Shown here: piece by piece, positions 1-6,639 of the stretch
How the letters are laid out: each line of letters opens with the position of its first letter
How positions within the stretch are numbered: position 1 is the first letter of the stretch
Source of the DNA: a candidate division NC10 bacterium SPGG6
GTDB lineage: Bacteria > Methylomirabilota > Methylomirabilia > Methylomirabilales > CSP1-5
Length of the DNA: 16,669 nucleotides
Direction of reading: 5' to 3'
Assembly: GCA_001643535.1 (NCBI GenBank)
Contig: LXTG01000022.1
Location: 1-16,669 of the forward strand
The notes under the pieces: model-generated
Databases searched by the model: none
What the model saw: only the letters and a program-made list of their open reading frames with translations
What the model was told of the DNA's origin: nothing
Position numbers and translations under genes: made by a program

Positions 1-1
1 C

Positions 2-259
2 CAGCTCGTCGCCACCAACGAGATCTGGACGAACTGGTTCGACGAGAAGGGTTGCTTGATAACCATCGAGGCCATTGGCATCAACAGCTTCAATGCGGTC
101 ACGACAAGTGGTTTCTTTCGGGTCACCAGCACGGGGGGGCTGCCGATTTCCGAGGTCACCTTCGACATGATGGCCAACCTGGACCCCGCCCAGGCTCCGA
201 AGTACTTCGACGTCGACAACCCCATGTTGTTGAAATCCGTGGTCGCATCGAAGGCATAG
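2..259 (+). CDS. C-terminal part of an unidentified protein (5' end outside window)
   Basis: An open frame enters the window from the left and stops at TAG 257-259, giving 85 visible residues. Third codon positions are strongly G/C up to about 230, which supports real coding on this strand; the last 8-10 codons lose that bias. The visible protein is rich in Thr, Ser, Val and Phe with no recognisable motif or membrane segment, so I cannot assign a function. It lies convergent to the truncated egtB-like gene, and its tail falls in a stretch (about 225-358) where the minus strand also looks coding. The 3' end may therefore be an artificial or rearranged end. Upstream in-frame TTG 56 is unlikely to be the real start because the frame stays open to the window edge. 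Confidence 0.5.
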   Translation, partial: QLVATNEIWTNWFDEKGCLITIEAIGINSFNAVTTSGFFRVTSTGGLPISEVTFDMMANLDPAQAPKYFDVDNPMLLKSVVASKA

Positions 260-331
260 GACTCGAATGTTATGAAGCGGTTATAGGAACGAATTTCTTC
301 GGCATCGATACTGGTGTATCCCAGCGTGACG

Positions 332-802
332 TCAAACAGGCCGAAATCGGTATCCCAGGATTTGGCGAGTGTAGGTGAACGCCTCGTCGTGCATGTCCTC
401 GTGGAAAAGGGCCAGGTAGTGGAAGTAGCTCTCCTCCCTGTCCAGGTCAATCGAGCCGAGCCGCTCGATGATCCGATTCATCACCTTCTGCATGTAGGCC
501 AAAGTCTCCTCTCTCGATGGCAGAGGCAGGTCCCACCGGGTGTCGTGGGCTATCGCGATGGAGTCGTACAGGGCGTCGGCATCCTCGCGAATCGGCCCCG
601 CTTTGCCACGATGCCGCAACACCCACTTTTCCTGGAACCACGCCACATGCCCGATCTCCCACAATAACGGGTTTGCAATCGGGAGTCGGGGCCCCATCAA
701 CTGCTCGTCGGCCAGGTCAGAGATCAACGCGAGGGTCCGTGCACGAGCGTCGACCAGACCCTGAGCAAGCTCGGAAGCGGAACCTTTGGCATGTGCGTCC
801 AT
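332..802 (-). pseudogene. egtB: Truncated EgtB-like (ergothioneine/selenoneine synthase family) N-terminal domain
   Basis: The 156-residue product matches the DinB-like N-terminal domain of EgtB-type non-heme iron sulfoxide synthases, which couple trimethylhistidine (hercynine) to a thiol. The three-histidine iron site is visible: one His in EIGHVAWF near residue 49 and two in HEDMHDEA near residues 134 and 138. Family members are about 400-450 residues and carry a C-terminal formylglycine-generating-enzyme-like domain, which is missing here. The frame leaves recognisable homology at TRQILGY (about 355) and stops at 332. The start at 802 is preferred over ATG 814 because GGGGAG sits 4 nt upstream of it. 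It follows the metE-like gene by about 50 nt and is probably co-transcribed with egtD. SenA (selenoneine synthase) shares this domain and cannot be excluded. Without the second domain the protein should be inactive in sulfoxide synthesis. Confidence 0.75.
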
Positions 803-854
803 GAGTCTCCCCATGTTTTGACAAGCGCCGTCCTGCTCTTGCCGGGCTCTACTC

Positions 855-1964
855 CTAACCCCACACTGCCTCGGCCGTTTCCACGATCACGCGCAGTTTG
901 CGTTTCTGATCATCCACAGAGATCCGATTGCCGATGATCGAGCTGGAGAATCCACACTGGGGACTGAGGGCCAGCTGCTCTAACGGCAAGATTCGACTGG
1001 CCTCCCGGATCCGTGCGGTCAGCTCTTCTCGCGTCTCCGGCCGCCCAGTCTTGGTAGAGACCAGCCCCAGGACGACGATCTTATCCTCCGGCACCTCTGT
1101 GAGCGGCTCGAAGGTGCCAGAGCGGGCGTCATCGTACTCGAGCAACAGTCGCTGGGCCTGGATGTCGTTGAAGATGCGCTTGGCGATCGGTTCATACCCC
1201 CCTGCGACCAGCCACCGGCTGCCCTGGTTGCCCCGTCACAGGTGGAAACCGAACGTCACCCCCGGAAAGCCACCCATCACGGCGTTGTCCATCTCGACCC
1301 CCTGATTCAACCAGCGATCAAGACTCCACCCCTGCGACTCGTAGAAGGCCCGGGTTTTCGGATCGATGAGCAGGGCATAATGCGGCGCATCGAGCTGGAT
1401 GTAGGTCGCCCCCCGTCGGACGAGTTCAGCGACCTCGTCGCGCAGGATATCCGTGACATCGCCCAGAAAATTATCGAGCGTGGGATAGACCTGCCGAGAG
1501 TGCTGAGGCGACCAGAAGTTCGCCCACAGGCTTGGGCTCGGCAACGTGACCTTGGGTATTCGGGTGGTGCGGGCCCGCAGATACGCAAACTCCTCCACGG
1601 AAAGGTACCGCCGGCGCGTCAGCTTGTCGACAACCCCCAAGGAGGCCGGACGCTCCACACTGAAGTCCCCAACCTCTTCGTCCCCACGCCAATCGCCCCA
1701 CAGAAAGACCTCGAGGGGACACTCCCCAAAGCCATCAACGGCTGCCGTCATCTGACTCTGGAACGACTGGCGGCGCATCTCCCCGTCCGTCACCACATCG
1801 AGACCAACCTCCTCCTGGAGCGCCACCGCCTCATCGACGGCCCGATCCTCGATCGCCCTGAAGGCTGATTGCCTCATGGTCCCGCTGGTAAGGCCCTGCT
1901 GGGCTTTTAGCAGATAAGGGGGCCGGAGCAGGCTCCCAACGACATCGGCACGGATCGTCCCCAT
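855..1964 (-). CDS. Core-MetE-like methyltransferase with in-frame TGA at the zinc cysteine
   Basis: This is a cobalamin-independent methionine synthase II-type protein (MetE C-terminal barrel only), 369 residues if the TGA at 1236-1238 is read through. It would transfer a methyl group to a thiol such as homocysteine, activated by zinc. Expected zinc ligands are H241, residue 243, E276 (LLLEYDD) and C337 (LSPQCGF). Residue 243, normally Cys in the H-x-C-R-G-N signature, is TGA. After TGA the same frame continues without another stop through well conserved RGN, GSRWL and LEYDDARSG segments to TAG/TAA-class termination at 855, so only one codon separates it from an intact gene. The start at 1964 gives the usual MxxIRADVVGSLLRP beginning; a longer frame to 2093 would overlap egtD. 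Options are selenocysteine insertion, a nonsense mutation or a sequencing error. TGA is an ordinary stop in neighbouring genes, so general reassignment is excluded. Confidence 0.85.
1206..1224 (-). promoter_or_regulatory. SECIS-like hairpin just downstream of the in-frame TGA
   Basis: On the mRNA strand, five Watson-Crick pairs (CAGCC/GGCUG) close a GGU triloop at 1214-1216. A G-G mismatch, a G-U pair and a G-C pair extend the stem below. The loop begins 19 nt after the TGA. Bacterial SECIS elements recognised by SelB are hairpins shortly downstream of UGA with a small apical loop that has a G in its first two positions; this hairpin fits that description. An alternative 5-bp stem (ACCAG/CUGGU, outer) competes with it. 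Because the segment also encodes conserved residues in GC-rich DNA, a chance hairpin is possible. Confidence 0.4.
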
Positions 1965-2035
1965 GGGCCTCTTTGTCTCTCCGCAAACCGAGAGGTCGAC
2001 CTGAAAGGGCGAAACATTGTCCTGAGAGGATGATT

Positions 2036-3028
2036 TTAATGCACGGCGTCGGAAAGCGAAAGGGCAAAGAGGTGATCCTGATCCGTATCCCATCGGAGCA
2101 GGCGAAGCCCGGCCTCTGCAAACATCTTCTCAACCATCGCACGCGTATATTTGCAGCTGATCTCCGTTCGGATCGATTCACCCTTCGCAAAGTCGACGGT
2201 GAGATCAATGGCATCAATCGAGACTTGATGAGACTCGCGGGCCACCAGGTGCATTTCGATCCGTGACTCTTCTCGGTTATAAAACGCGAGATGCTCGAAG
2301 CGATTCGGGTCGAAGTTGGCGCTTAGGTTCCGATTGATGACGGAAAGGATATTCCGGTTGAATGCGGCGGTGACACCGGCGGCATCATTATACGCCCGTT
2401 CCAAAAGACCCACATCCTTCACGAGATCCGTGCCCAGCAAGAACCGGTCGCCGGGAGAAAGGAGGCGAGCAACATTCCGGAGAAAGCGCGTGGCATCATC
2501 AGCGGTCAGGTTCCCAATCGTCCCTCCCAGAAAGACGATCAGACGACATCCTCCTCCAGGGAGCAGTTCCACTGGTTTCTCGAAGTCTCCGATCACGCCG
2601 TGGACCCGCAATCCCGCATAATCCTCGCCGAGTGCATAGGCGGTCTGCCGGAGCATGTCCTCGCTGACGTCAATCGGAACATAGAGATCCAGGTGCCGGG
2701 CGCGCGTCATCGCGTCGAGGAGGATGCGGGTCTTCCGAGAGCTTCCCGATCCGAATTCGACCAGGGTGGTGGGCCGAAATGATGTGACCACGTCATCGGC
2801 GATTTGCTCGAGCAGGGCGCGCTCCGTGCGGGTCGGGTAGTACTCGGGAAGCTCGCAGATCTGCTCGAACAGCTCTGCGCCCCGCGCGTCATAGAAATAC
2901 TTCGGCGGCAACTCCCTCGGTGTCTTGGTGAGTCCCTTTCGAACGTCCTCGGCTAGACGGGCAAAAGGACCTCCCTCCCCGGCATGGTGGCTGATATGAA
3001 TTTTCGATTCACGCTTCGATGGCGTCAT
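2036..3028 (-). CDS. egtD: L-histidine N(alpha)-methyltransferase EgtD
   Basis: EgtD uses three S-adenosylmethionine molecules to convert histidine to N-alpha-trimethylhistidine (hercynine), the first step towards ergothioneine. The 330-residue protein is of normal family length (about 320-330). The SAM-binding segment is EFGSGSSRKT at 91-100, followed by the acidic PID at 118-120. Substrate-site residues known from mycobacterial EgtD are present: Tyr in PEYYPTRTER (61-70), Asn173 in GGTIGNL, Tyr213, and Glu289/Ser291 in RTEISCKYT. ATG 3028 is chosen over an open frame running to 3163 because it gives the family-like N-terminus and leaves a 40-nt gap after the upstream MntA-HepT fusion gene. 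The 3' end lies about 70 nt before the start of the metE-like gene, so the two are probably one transcript. Confidence 0.95.
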   Translation of the reverse strand: MTPSKRESKIHISHHAGEGGPFARLAEDVRKGLTKTPRELPPKYFYDARGAELFEQICELPEYYPTRTERALLEQIADDVVTSFRPTTLVEFGSGSSRKTRILLDAMTRARHLDLYVPIDVSEDMLRQTAYALGEDYAGLRVHGVIGDFEKPVELLPGGGCRLIVFLGGTIGNLTADDATRFLRNVARLLSPGDRFLLGTDLVKDVGLLERAYNDAAGVTAAFNRNILSVINRNLSANFDPNRFEHLAFYNREESRIEMHLVARESHQVSIDAIDLTVDFAKGESIRTEISCKYTRAMVEKMFAEAGLRLLRWDTDQDHLFALSLSDAVH

Positions 3029-3068
3029 GTCGATCGCCCCACAGAGGTTCCCCTCGCGAACTGCCCTT

Positions 3069-3881
3069 CTACATCTCGATCCTCTCCCGGACGGCTTGCG
3101 CGAAGCGCTCCAGGCTGCCCAGGTGCCCTTGACCCAGAGGAGTCTCTGCCGTATCGGGATCATGCACGAGTTGATCGCGGATCGCGATCAATCGGGCCAG
3201 TTCCCGGGCTAGATCCCCTCCTACCAGACTGACCTCTGCGAGGACTTCGGGGACATCTGTCAAGTCCCGCGGAGGACGGAGCTTGAGGGCGGCAATAAGT
3301 TCGAGACAGATCACAAGGCAGCAGGTAACCGCGGATTGAAGAAAGTAGCGCCCTGCCCCCTCTTTGATCGGGCCCTCCGATGCGGTCTCCTCCAGCTCCC
3401 GGACATGGCCGATATACTCTTCCATCTGCCGGAGCCTTGCTGCCACCTCCTCTTTGCGGTTCATCACGGCGCCCTCCACCGTCGTCCGCTGGTCGCATAC
3501 AAGCATTTGCCTGAAATCGAAATACCGCCTCCACACTTGTTGCTCAAAGGCGATCCGCGCGCCTTCGTCCCGGCTGTAAATCACCCGGCCAGCCGTGAGG
3601 ACCGCCCCTTGCAAGGTCAAAGGGGTGCTGTTCAGGATGCGAGCTCCGGCGACGGGGATCGCCAGCGTCTCTTCCAACAAAGCCTCTAAACGAATCTCTA
3701 CATGAAAGTAGCTCTCAGGCGGAAGGCTCGGATCCATGTAAACGGCAAGCTGCACCTCGTGAAGGGCCGGAAAGCCATCGGGCACGGCGATGCCGTAGGC
3801 AAACAGGGTTGGGGTCTCCGCCAACAGGTCCTCGGCCTGCGCTTGGAGCCGCTCGAAGATGGTGGATGGTTCAGGGTTCAT
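3069..3881 (-). CDS. Fused MntA-like nucleotidyltransferase and HepT-like HEPN protein
   Basis: The 270-residue protein joins the two halves of a type VII (HepT/MntA) toxin-antitoxin module in one chain. Residues about 5-135 follow the minimal nucleotidyltransferase fold, including a C-terminal helix like RRYFDFRQML. The catalytic GSx10DxD motif is lost: the glycine-serine is YG at 29-30 and the Asp pair region reads VQLAVYM at 43-49. Residues about 140-270 are HEPN-like with the RNase motif R-x4-H as R235-H240 (IRDQLVH). The Tyr two residues after that His, which MntA AMPylates in the studied HepT, is Pro242. The RNase half could therefore be intact but not controllable by AMPylation, or the whole may be a non-toxic regulator. 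An internal ATG at 3464 (M140), seven nt after GGAGGG, could make a free HEPN protein. It is the first gene upstream of egtD. The start codon lies inside GTTCA-type repeats, so it is less certain. Confidence 0.75.
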   Translation of the reverse strand: MNPEPSTIFERLQAQAEDLLAETPTLFAYGIAVPDGFPALHEVQLAVYMDPSLPPESYFHVEIRLEALLEETLAIPVAGARILNSTPLTLQGAVLTAGRVIYSRDEGARIAFEQQVWRRYFDFRQMLVCDQRTTVEGAVMNRKEEVAARLRQMEEYIGHVRELEETASEGPIKEGAGRYFLQSAVTCCLVICLELIAALKLRPPRDLTDVPEVLAEVSLVGGDLARELARLIAIRDQLVHDPDTAETPLGQGHLGSLERFAQAVRERIEM

Positions 3882-3950
3882 AGTTCATGGCGGAGAGCGA
3901 AGAGTCGAGAGCTGAGGGTTCAGCGTTCATGGTTCAGAGTTAAGACTTCA
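3868..3950. repeat. Cluster of degenerate GTTCA-containing short repeats
   Basis: Copies of a 6-7 nt unit ending in GTTCA or TTCA occur at 3868-3873, 3874-3880, 3881-3887, 3917-3922, 3923-3929, 3930-3936 and 3945-3950. Between the two sub-clusters is a purine-rich GAGAGCGAAGAGTCGAGAGC stretch. The array fills most of the 120-nt gap between the HAD phosphatase gene and the MntA-HepT fusion and overlaps the fusion's start codon. I see no terminator or clear promoter in this gap. It is not a CRISPR: units are too short and imperfect. Confidence 0.6.
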
Positions 3951-4001
3951 AGAGCCCCGCTTTTACCATGAACCGGCTGATCCGTCGGTCATCGGTCGTC
4001 G

Positions 4002-4655
4002 CTAGACGAGGTACTGTTGAAGCTTTCGCAGATCATCAAGTAGCAAATCGGGCCCGGCTGCCTGAAGATCCGCGACAGGGCGAAGGCCGTAGGTCACCCC
4101 GACACTGAAAATCCCGGCCTGTTTTGCCATCTCGATGTCGGCAGGGCTATCCCCCACCATGGCTGCCTGCCGCGGCTCGACTCCGGTGGCACTGAGAACC
4201 TTCCAGGCAGGCTCCGGATGCGGTTTCCGCTCGACCGTGCTGTCTCCGCCCAATACCACCTCGAAATGCCTTTCGATCTCAAGCCCCTCAATGATGCGGA
4301 TGGTAAACTCGAGCGGCTTATTGGTCACGATGGCCTTTCGCTTCTCTCGGAAGTGCTCGAGGGTCTCTCGGACCCCCGGATAGAGACGGGTCTGATCCAG
4401 TAAGTGGTCAGTATAATATTCTCGGAAAAACGTCACCCCTGCCTCCAGGGTATCCAGATGGTGGGGACCAAGCGCCCGACTGAGGAGGGTGGGGACGCCA
4501 TCGCCGACAAACTGGCAAACCTGTTCCATCGAGAGCGGGGGAAATTCGAGCCTCTGGAGGGCATAGTTGACCGCGGCCGTGATGTCGGCTCGCGTATCGG
4601 CGAGCGTGCCGTCCAGATCGAAGATGACGATCTCCACGTGCCTCCCTGCCCTCAA
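4002..4655 (-). CDS. gph: HAD-superfamily phosphatase, phosphoglycolate phosphatase type
   Basis: This hydrolase of 217 residues has all four HAD motifs: DLDGTLAD with nucleophile Asp13 and Asp15, TNKP (motif II), KPHPEP with the motif III Lys, and GDSPADIEMA (motif IV). A helical cap lies between motifs I and II, as in Gph/PGMB-type enzymes that dephosphorylate 2-phosphoglycolate or similar small phosphates. TTG 4655 is chosen as start because a perfect AGGAGG (4661-4666) lies 5 nt upstream and the TTGA overlap with the aminotransferase stop suggests translational coupling; GTG 4637 is an alternative with a cramped GGGAGG. It is the last gene of the yicC operon array. The exact substrate cannot be fixed from sequence; pyrophosphatase (PpaX) or other sugar-phosphate activity is possible. 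Confidence 0.85.
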   Translation of the reverse strand: MRAGRHVEIVIFDLDGTLADTRADITAAVNYALQRLEFPPLSMEQVCQFVGDGVPTLLSRALGPHHLDTLEAGVTFFREYYTDHLLDQTRLYPGVRETLEHFREKRKAIVTNKPLEFTIRIIEGLEIERHFEVVLGGDSTVERKPHPEPAWKVLSATGVEPRQAAMVGDSPADIEMAKQAGIFSVGVTYGLRPVADLQAAGPDLLLDDLRKLQQYLV

Positions 4656-5812
4656 CCTTCCCTCCTGGCACCAAGATATTCTTCAATCCGCCGAACGGCT
4701 TCCCGGATATTGTCGAGCGAATTGGCGTACGAAAAACGGATATGGCCTTCGGCCCCGCTCCCAAAGTCGATCCCCGGCGTGACCGCCACCTTGGCCTGCT
4801 CCAGGATCTCAAAGGCGAACCGATACGAGTCGGCGGCGAACGCCGTCGCATCGGCCAGGACGTAGAACGCCCCTTGAGGCTCCCGTGAGATGGTGAAACC
4901 GATTCGACGCAGGGCCGGGACCAGAAACCGGCGCCGCTCGTCATAGATCTGGCGCATCTTCTCGACCTCGGCCCTCGCCCCTCTCAGCGCGGCGATCGCC
5001 GCCCGCTGGACAAAGTCACTGGCGGAGATGAAGAAGTTTTGATGCATCTTTTGCAGTGGCCGGATCAGCGTCCGAGGAACAATGGCGTAACCCAACCTCC
5101 AGCCGGTCATGGCGTAGGCCTTGGAGAATCCGTTCAGTACCACGGCGTGATCGCTGTACTCCAGGATCGAGTGCTCCCCCCCCTGATAGGTCAACCCGTG
5201 GTAAATCTCGTCGGAAATGATGAGGAGACCAAGGTCGGCCAGGGCCTTGAGACACTTCTCCGGGAGGACGGCCCCCGTGGGGTTGGCAGGGGAGTTGATC
5301 AGGAGGGCCTTTGTCCGCACGCCCATCTTTTCCCGAACCGCCTCGGGGTCGAGCTGGAACCCATCCCGTTCCCGCACCGTGACGTAGGTCGGCTGACCGC
5401 CGCTGAATCGAATGATATTCGGATAGCAGGCGTAATGGGGATTGGTGAGGATGACCTCGTCCTCGGACTCCAGAATCGCCGAGAAGAGAAGCCACATGGC
5501 GGGAGAGGTGCCGGCGGTGACCAGAACCTGCTCCGGCGAGACCTGGGCTCCGTATCGGCTGGCGTAATGGGCGGCAATAGCCTTCCGCAGTTCCCAGATC
5601 CCGAGACTGTGCGTGTACTTGGTGTGTCCCTCCGCAAGGGCCTTCACGACTGCTTCATGGACGCAGGACGGGGTGGGAAAGTCGGGCTCGCCGAGCTCGA
5701 GATGAACGATGTGCCCTCCTGCCCGCTCCAACTCCTGGGCTCGCTCCAGCACCTCCATGGCGATGAAGGGGGGCAAGGCCTCTGCCCGACCCGCGATCCC
5801 AACCTGCTTCAT
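4652..5812 (-). CDS. PLP-dependent class I/II aminotransferase
   Basis: A fold-type I aminotransferase of 386 residues, close in style to aspartate/LL-diaminopimelate-like aminotransferases. The PLP-binding lysine is K231 in LNGFSKAYAMTGWRLGY. Other family marks are the NPTG motif (177-180), Asp201/Tyr204 in SDEIYHG, and Arg359 in HIRFSYA that binds the substrate carboxylate. The length is typical (about 380-400). The amino donor cannot be assigned. Its ATG overlaps the mqnA stop by 4 nt (ATGA) and its own stop overlaps the phosphatase start, so it is translationally coupled in the operon. Placement directly after mqnA may be coincidental because no known futalosine-pathway step needs an aminotransferase. 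Confidence 0.9.
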   Translation of the reverse strand: MKQVGIAGRAEALPPFIAMEVLERAQELERAGGHIVHLELGEPDFPTPSCVHEAVVKALAEGHTKYTHSLGIWELRKAIAAHYASRYGAQVSPEQVLVTAGTSPAMWLLFSAILESEDEVILTNPHYACYPNIIRFSGGQPTYVTVRERDGFQLDPEAVREKMGVRTKALLINSPANPTGAVLPEKCLKALADLGLLIISDEIYHGLTYQGGEHSILEYSDHAVVLNGFSKAYAMTGWRLGYAIVPRTLIRPLQKMHQNFFISASDFVQRAAIAALRGARAEVEKMRQIYDERRRFLVPALRRIGFTISREPQGAFYVLADATAFAADSYRFAFEILEQAKVAVTPGIDFGSGAEGHIRFSYANSLDNIREAVRRIEEYLGARREG

Positions 5813-6639
5813 CCCATCTCCACAAACCGCCAGGGAACTGGTAGGACAACGAACCCATCCAGTTCCGGGCTCTGCAGAAACTGCTCGAATCCCTCCAGGT
5901 GTCTGGTGGTGAGATCGAAGGAGAGCTGCTTGCGAAAATAGTTGAGGCAGGCCTCCTCGCTGATCCCGACCCGCACATGGACAGCCGCACTGAGGGCCTC
6001 CGCCCTGCCCAGACTATAAGTCTTGGAAGCGAGAAGGGCACGGTGTAGCGTCCGGGTGGTTTCGGGATTCTCTTGATAAAACTCCTCCCGCGCTCCCCAG
6101 AGCGCAAACACGAATGGGAGGCCGGTGAGCGCCTTCCACCCCTCCCCCAGGTCCAGTTGATGAGGGTACCTGCGCTCATGACTCGCCCTGAGCGCCGGAT
6201 CTCCGATGAGGAGACCGGCGGCGACCTCCGAGGGAAGGACTTCGGACACCTCTCCCTGAAGGTAGACCGGGCGGACCCCGTAGTCCCGCTCCAACAAGAG
6301 GCGGAGCAGATAGACTGAGGTCAGGGATTCCTGGGTGATGAGGACCCTTTCACCATCCAAGTCCTGGAGCGGGAGACGACTCAAGCAGACCACCGATCCC
6401 ACGGCGCCGTCACAGGCGATCGCCAGGTCTGAGAGGAGCCGGTACTTCCCGGGGGACTGCGCATAGGCCACGGAAGAGATCACCGAGATATCCAGGTCGC
6501 CCCGTGCGAGCATCCGGTTGAGCTCCGCCGGAGTCCCCTCGACCAGATCACAGTCGGCCGCCACGGCCCCTTCCTCGATCCCGTAATAGACCGGCTCGCA
6601 GTTGATATAGCAAACCTTACCGACTCGAGGTCGCCTCAC
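5809..6639 (-). CDS. mqnA: Chorismate dehydratase MqnA (futalosine menaquinone pathway)
   Basis: The 276-residue protein is a MqnA/MqnD-family periplasmic-binding-protein-like fold enzyme. MqnA dehydrates chorismate to 3-[(1-carboxyvinyl)oxy]benzoate, the committed step of the futalosine route to menaquinone. Family features include the N-terminal GKVCYINCEPVYYG segment, the TPAELNRMLARGDLDIS helix-strand, the SVVCLS and LITQESLTSVYLL segments, and the central GLLIGDPAL strand. MqnD (1,4-dihydroxy-6-naphthoate synthase) is a relative, but the N-terminal pattern favours MqnA. It sits between the deaminase-type amidohydrolase (4-nt ATGA overlap) and the aminotransferase (4-nt overlap). Pairing with the deaminase supports the pathway assignment. 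MqnB, MqnC, MqnD and MqnE are not in the window. Confidence 0.9.
   Translation of the reverse strand: MRRPRVGKVCYINCEPVYYGIEEGAVAADCDLVEGTPAELNRMLARGDLDISVISSVAYAQSPGKYRLLSDLAIACDGAVGSVVCLSRLPLQDLDGERVLITQESLTSVYLLRLLLERDYGVRPVYLQGEVSEVLPSEVAAGLLIGDPALRASHERRYPHQLDLGEGWKALTGLPFVFALWGAREEFYQENPETTRTLHRALLASKTYSLGRAEALSAAVHVRVGISEEACLNYFRKQLSFDLTTRHLEGFEQFLQSPELDGFVVLPVPWRFVEMG

Noticed and set aside
1236..1238. General reassignment of TGA (genetic code 4 or 25) to explain the metE-like TGA
   Set aside because: TGA ends normal-length genes nearby (for example 11940-11942, 12869-12871 and 4652-4654), and conserved tryptophans use TGG.
2036..3163. Longer egtD starting at 3163
   Set aside because: The extra 45 residues overlap the MntA-HepT fusion gene, are Arg/Ser-rich and not family-like; ATG 3028 gives the normal length.
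3868..3950. CRISPR array
   Set aside because: Units are only 6-7 nt, imperfect, without spacers of constant size and without cas genes.
5039..5941. 300-codon plus-strand open frame antisense to the aminotransferase and mqnA
   Set aside because: Both minus-strand genes have clear family motifs across the whole stretch; the antisense frame has no recognisable domain and is expected from GC-rich third positions.
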